Below are positions 60,771 to 64,000 of a stretch of DNA of 64,000 bases, one piece after another. This stretch comes from Roseiflexus sp. RS-1 (GTDB taxonomy: Bacteria; Chloroflexota; Chloroflexia; Chloroflexales; Roseiflexaceae). Position 1 is the stretch's first letter, and each line of letters begins with the position of its first letter. The DNA is taken from NCBI RefSeq assembly GCF_000016665.1, contig NC_009523.1, forward strand, positions 5,579,501-5,643,500, given 5' to 3'. Under the pieces are notes generated by a model. It saw nothing but the letters and a program-made list of their open reading frames with translations, made no database searches and was not told where the DNA came from. A program made the position numbers and the translations under genes.

Positions 60771-60903
60771 GAAATGAATACCTGCGGCGCGATTATGACC
60801 ACCATGCGCGACAACGGCGAGGAGCCCAGCGTAACAATGCCTGACTGACCGAAGAGAGCACTCCGCTGCACCGTCCCCGTCGGCAGCCTTCCCATCGCGC
60901 CCG

Positions 60904-62565
60904 TCAATTTCGCAAAAATCTGTTCTCCCCCCAGCACTGCGCCGTCCCCGTCTGCAACAGAGCGCAGGTGTGCGCACCGCCCGCCGCCAGCGCGGTCGCC
61001 CCGCTCAACCCGCTTACCACCACCGGCGTCGCGCGGAATCCCCCGCTCGTCCCGTCGCCCAGTCGCCCAGACTCGTTCCTCCCCCAGCACTGCGCCGTCC
61101 CCGTCGGCAGCAGGGCGCAGGTGTGGGCGCCGCCCGCCGCCAGCGCGGTCGCCCCGCGCAACCCGCTCACCGCCACCGGCGTCACACGGTTAGCGGTTGT
61201 CCCGTCGCCTAGTTGCCCGGACTCGTTCCTCCCCCAGCACTGCACTGTCCCCGTCGGCAGCAGGGCGCAGGTGTGCGCGCCGCCCGCCGCCAGCGCGGTC
61301 ACCCCGCTCAACCCGCTCACCGCCACCGGCGTCAGGCGGTCGGTCGTCGTCCCGTCGCCCAGTTGCCCAGAGAAGTTCGATCCCCAGCACTGCACCGTCC
61401 CCGTTTGCAGCACGGCGCAGGTGTGATCCCAACCCGCCGCCAGCGCAGTCACCCCGCTCAACCCGCTCACCACCGCCGGCGTCAGGCGGTCGGTCGTCGT
61501 CCCGTCGCCCAGTTGCCCGGAGAAGTTCGACCCCCAGCACTGCGCCGTCCCCGTCTGCAGCAGGGCGCAGGTGTGGGCGCTGCCTGCCGCCAGCGCGGTC
61601 ACCCCACTCAGCCCACGCACTGCCACCGGCGTCGCGCGGTTAGCGGTTGTCCCGTCACCCAGTTGCCCGTTATCGTTCAATCCCCAGCACTGTACTGTCC
61701 CCGTTTGCAGCAGGGCGCAGGTGTGGGCGCTGCCCGCCACCAGCACGGTCACCCCACTCAGCCCACGCACTGCCACCGGCGTCGCGCGGCTTCCCCCGCT
61801 CGTCCCATCGCCCAGTTGCCCGGACTCGTTCCTCCCCCAGCACTGTACCGTCCCTGTCTGCAACAGAGCGCAGATATGCGCATTGCCTGCCGCCAGCGCA
61901 GTCGCCCCACTCAGCCCACGCACCGCTACCAGCGTCGCGCTTACCGCCGCTGGCGTCACGCGAGGGGTGGAGGGGGTAAGATTGTGACTCACCGTAACTT
62001 GAAAGGTGTTCACCATTTCCGTCAATGCGTCAACCGGCAGATCAGCTGTCTCAGGCCCAACTTGAATCCATATATCGAAAATATACCGGTCAACAGGAAT
62101 GAGTGCGTGTTGTGCCCACCAGCGACGCTGATCTCCGACCGGGTAGGAGTGTTCTAACATATACACCCGTCCTTCTCCCGCCGGTGAGGTCACGGCTTTC
62201 ATGGCGAGGTCGGTGCTATGATTGGGCAGCACACAAGCATACATCTGGTCAACGGTTGACGCATTCGAACACTGGTCAAGAATATTGACCCCTCCGATAT
62301 ATGCCTGATCGTCACTGGGATCAAGGGGAGTTGCAGGCGCCATAGCTTCCTGGAAGCGCAGCTCTGCTCCATCTCCGCGTACCAGCATCCATGTTGCGGG
62401 CACTGTCAGCGTATAGGTCAGGCTGTCTGTATCTGTATTCACTGTGTACGTTTGCGTTACAGTACGAGTTGCGCTGGTGGTTGTACCTGGCCGCTCTCCA
62501 CTTGTTCCGCTCACGTAACAGCCTGTGAGTCCTATTACGAACAAGAGGGCTACTCCCCATCTCAT
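60904..62565 (-). CDS. RCC1-repeat lipoprotein with seven near-identical repeats
   Basis: 553 residues. Lipobox LLFVIGLTGCYV; a 190-residue N-terminal domain (TVPATWMLVRGDGAELRFQ, WWAQHALIPVDRYIFDIWI); then RCC1-like repeats of about 50 residues, each with AAGxAHTCALLQTGTVQCWG and (S/N)GQLGDGT. Seven CWG motifs are present. The repeats are so alike in DNA (period about 150 bp) that slippage or recombination is likely. The last repeat breaks off as CWGENRFLRN, so the protein looks cut short by several repeats. Start ATG 62565 with AAGGAG seven bases upstream. Exported, presumably a binding scaffold. Confidence 0.85.
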   Translation of the reverse strand: MRWGVALLFVIGLTGCYVSGTSGERPGTTTSATRTVTQTYTVNTDTDSLTYTLTVPATWMLVRGDGAELRFQEAMAPATPLDPSDDQAYIGGVNILDQCSNASTVDQMYACVLPNHSTDLAMKAVTSPAGEGRVYMLEHSYPVGDQRRWWAQHALIPVDRYIFDIWIQVGPETADLPVDALTEMVNTFQVTVSHNLTPSTPRVTPAAVSATLVAVRGLSGATALAAGNAHICALLQTGTVQCWGRNESGQLGDGTSGGSRATPVAVRGLSGVTVLVAGSAHTCALLQTGTVQCWGLNDNGQLGDGTTANRATPVAVRGLSGVTALAAGSAHTCALLQTGTAQCWGSNFSGQLGDGTTTDRLTPAVVSGLSGVTALAAGWDHTCAVLQTGTVQCWGSNFSGQLGDGTTTDRLTPVAVSGLSGVTALAAGGAHTCALLPTGTVQCWGRNESGQLGDGTTANRVTPVAVSGLRGATALAAGGAHTCALLPTGTAQCWGRNESGRLGDGTSGGFRATPVVVSGLSGATALAAGGAHTCALLQTGTAQCWGENRFLRN

Positions 62566-62651
62566 ATCCAATCTCCTTCAGATATGGACAATCGTTCTAC
62601 CCATTTGCAGCTCCATGATTTGGTTGATGAAAGAGCCATCAGAAACAGTAA

Positions 62652-62689
62652 TGATGTGACTGTCCTCGGCTAAGACGACAGTCACATCA
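62652..62689. promoter_or_regulatory. 13-bp perfect inverted repeat upstream of the RCC1 gene
   Basis: TGATGTGACTGTC (62652-62664) and GACAGTCACATCA (62677-62689), 12-base loop, about 90 bp before ATG 62565. Could be an operator or the end of the 63073 transcript; no T-run. Confidence 0.5.
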
Positions 62690-62956
62690 GTGCACGAGTA
62701 ATTATGGACAATATCCACCGCCCGGCAACATCACGGCCAGTACGTCGCTCGGTGACGTTCACCGTGCGCCAGCCCTGCAGGGGGTCGATCAACATATATG
62801 GCGATTGGCAACCCCGCACCGTTCGTATGCGTCGTTCTCCTAGCAGCGGTTGACCCGGCTCCATCGGCACGGCGCATCGGGGGCGTGGCGTGCAGATCTT
62901 TGCTTGCCTCATCCAGACGCACGACCAGGCGTCGTCCGCTACCACCCCACTCTCTG

Positions 62957-63030
62957 CTGGCGTCACTGATACGTGGAGTCTACAACGACAGCAGAGCGGT
63001 GTCTATCAGGGAACAACCCTGAATTTGGGA
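62957..63030. repeat. Conserved upstream block, copy 4 (shorter)
   Basis: GTCACTGATACGTGGAGTC and GGTGTCTATCAGGGAACAAC; like copy 1 at its start but lacking the AGAGTCTTTGCAGC half. The rest of 62690-63072 shows nothing I can call. Confidence 0.8.
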
Positions 63031-63072
63031 TCGTGTTTTACAGACAGGCGAACCTTATCCACACCAGTTCCG

Positions 63073-64000
63073 TTACTCCTGCGTGAGTGGCGGGAAGAAC
63101 GGAATCCAGTCACGACTGGGAACCACTGGAACGACGCGCGCACTCCGCGGATCCATCGCCAGAGTCAACCAATCGGGTTGGGGACCGTCGAAGTATTGCG
63201 ACGGCAAAAATGGCAAAAACGTGACGAAAGCGGAGATAGTATGAACATAGCCATCGTCTGGTATAGGCAGATCAATCGGAATACGGTACAGCTCGCCAGG
63301 GTGTACATCGAAGAAATAGGCGAACGTTCCGGCAATGGGAACTTGCTGATCATCGAGAAAGACGCTGAGCATCGCCTGCGTCTGCTGCAATTGCGGATCG
63401 CCCGCTACCGGATCGTATGTAACAAAGGCATAGAGCCGTCCTGCTTCGTCAGCCGCCAGCACATGGCTTTCGATTCCCGTAATGGCATCACCCGGATTGC
63501 TGGAACGCGAGAGTTTGAGCCGTCCGTGCAAGTAGTTTGTTGGAATGGGCAGACGATCAGGATGCTGAAGATCAATCGCAGGCAGCCGGGCATCAGCGCC
63601 GACACGCAGTGGGATCGTCCATGCGTACGGCGCGGAAAGCGGCAGCCAGCGTCCTGTCAGACCCCGCCGCCCTCGTGCGAGATACATGTCTTGCACGGCA
63701 TACGAGGTGTAGAGACCAGTCGGGTCATACATCAGTACAATAGTCAACGTATGGTTACCTGGGGGAAGCCGGTCAGGAATGGCAAAATCATACAGCACGC
63801 CCCGATCCTGCGGGATGCGAACCACGTGCGCCCGCGCCGTCATCCCGCCGAGCGTTACTTCAATCTGCTGATAATCGAACAGCACTATCACCCCAAGGTC
63901 ATGCATTGGACCGTGCACGTGGAATGATCCTTCGATCGCCAGTACGCCGCGGAGCGGTTGCTCAGGATCGAGATGCAGAGTCCGGGTCATATCACGCCGA
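63073..64000 (-). CDS. Hypothetical beta-rich protein (5' end may lie outside window)
   Basis: At least 305 residues from ATG 63990; the frame stays open to the edge (codons read Arg-Arg-Asp), so the start is not fixed. Beta-sandwich-like: LRGVLAIEGSFHVHGPMHD, PGNHTLTIVLMYDPTG, YAFVTYDPVAGD, LSVFLDDQQVPIAGTF, and a Pro-rich end (SRDWIPFFPPLTQE). No signal peptide within view. Not recognised; the repeated 'HDLGVIVLFDYQQIE' and 'AMLSVFLDDQQVP' regions might be two related beta domains. Confidence 0.6.
   Translation of the reverse strand, partial: RRDMTRTLHLDPEQPLRGVLAIEGSFHVHGPMHDLGVIVLFDYQQIEVTLGGMTARAHVVRIPQDRGVLYDFAIPDRLPPGNHTLTIVLMYDPTGLYTSYAVQDMYLARGRRGLTGRWLPLSAPYAWTIPLRVGADARLPAIDLQHPDRLPIPTNYLHGRLKLSRSSNPGDAITGIESHVLAADEAGRLYAFVTYDPVAGDPQLQQTQAMLSVFLDDQQVPIAGTFAYFFDVHPGELYRIPIDLPIPDDGYVHTISAFVTFLPFLPSQYFDGPQPDWLTLAMDPRSARVVPVVPSRDWIPFFPPLTQE

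Noticed and set aside
60970-62157. Plus-strand ORFs over the RCC1 gene
   Set aside because: Repeat translation in other frames; the minus strand has a lipoprotein signal and RBS.
62682-62966. Minus-strand ORF of 94 codons between the RCC1 gene and the last gene
   Set aside because: No RBS, overlaps an inverted repeat and the conserved upstream block; composition not gene-like.

Overview
The window is high-GC DNA from a member of the Chloroflexota, most likely a Roseiflexus-type filamentous phototroph. That is an inference from overall style: stacked GAF sensor kinases, GH57/DUF3536, CCG-domain Fe-S reductases, DUF2085 membrane proteins, many Pro/Thr-rich lipoproteins, and dense families of short intergenic repeats. 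I saw no rRNA, tRNA or CRISPR array.

Layout. 1-6.2 kb: a 5'-truncated multi-GAF histidine kinase, translationally coupled to an alpha/beta hydrolase and a zinc alcohol dehydrogenase. 6.2-10.2 kb: a mobile-element zone with tandem palindromic repeats, a MITE-like array, a complete IS110-family element (exact ends 6836-7984, predicted bridge RNA), a 32-residue membrane peptide and an IS4-like element. 10.9-18.4 kb: redox and carbon metabolism (a haem-b/Fe-S HdrD-like reductase, LutA-LutB, a GH57 enzyme). 18.5-25.7 kb: a Uma2 protein, a four-gene minus-strand operon (methyltransferase, cupin, cytochrome b-like, YwiC-like), then an iron-uptake locus (imelysin-type lipoprotein, FTR1 permease, two small proteins). 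26-37 kb: single genes, namely kynureninase, a five-haem lipoprotein cytochrome, a Cys/Met PLP enzyme, GlcF-like, a PHP hydrolase, an HpcH/HpaI aldolase, an HD protein, a CbiX-like protein and an MFS exporter. 37-46 kb: a second MITE array, a 39-residue membrane peptide, SH3, SCP2 and radical-SAM-like proteins, a two-component pair, and a DUF2085/TlpA/DUF2085 cluster. 46-48.8 kb: an AT-rich island with duplicated leaders and a winged-helix gene, then a REP-like array. 48.8-64 kb: a sugar-binding lipoprotein with a Cache/HAMP/STAS sensor, then a minus-strand group of exported proteins (MauE/Cys-rich, lytic-transglycosylase-like, two beta-propellers, an RCC1-repeat lipoprotein), interspersed with a duplicated locus, a broken IS630-type element and four copies of a conserved upstream block.

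The strongest observation is the IS110 element. Its ends, CT core, transposase, a TTGACA-N17-TATAAT promoter that would form only at the circle junction, and a leader RNA whose two loops match both the target and the donor can all be read from the sequence. An apparently unoccupied copy of its target lies at about 48.4 kb in the same window. Other points: an alpha/beta hydrolase lacking its nucleophile, a radical-SAM-like protein lacking its cluster motif, a chelatase-like protein lacking its histidines, and a duplicated AT-rich leader carrying a terminator in front of a frameshifted gene.
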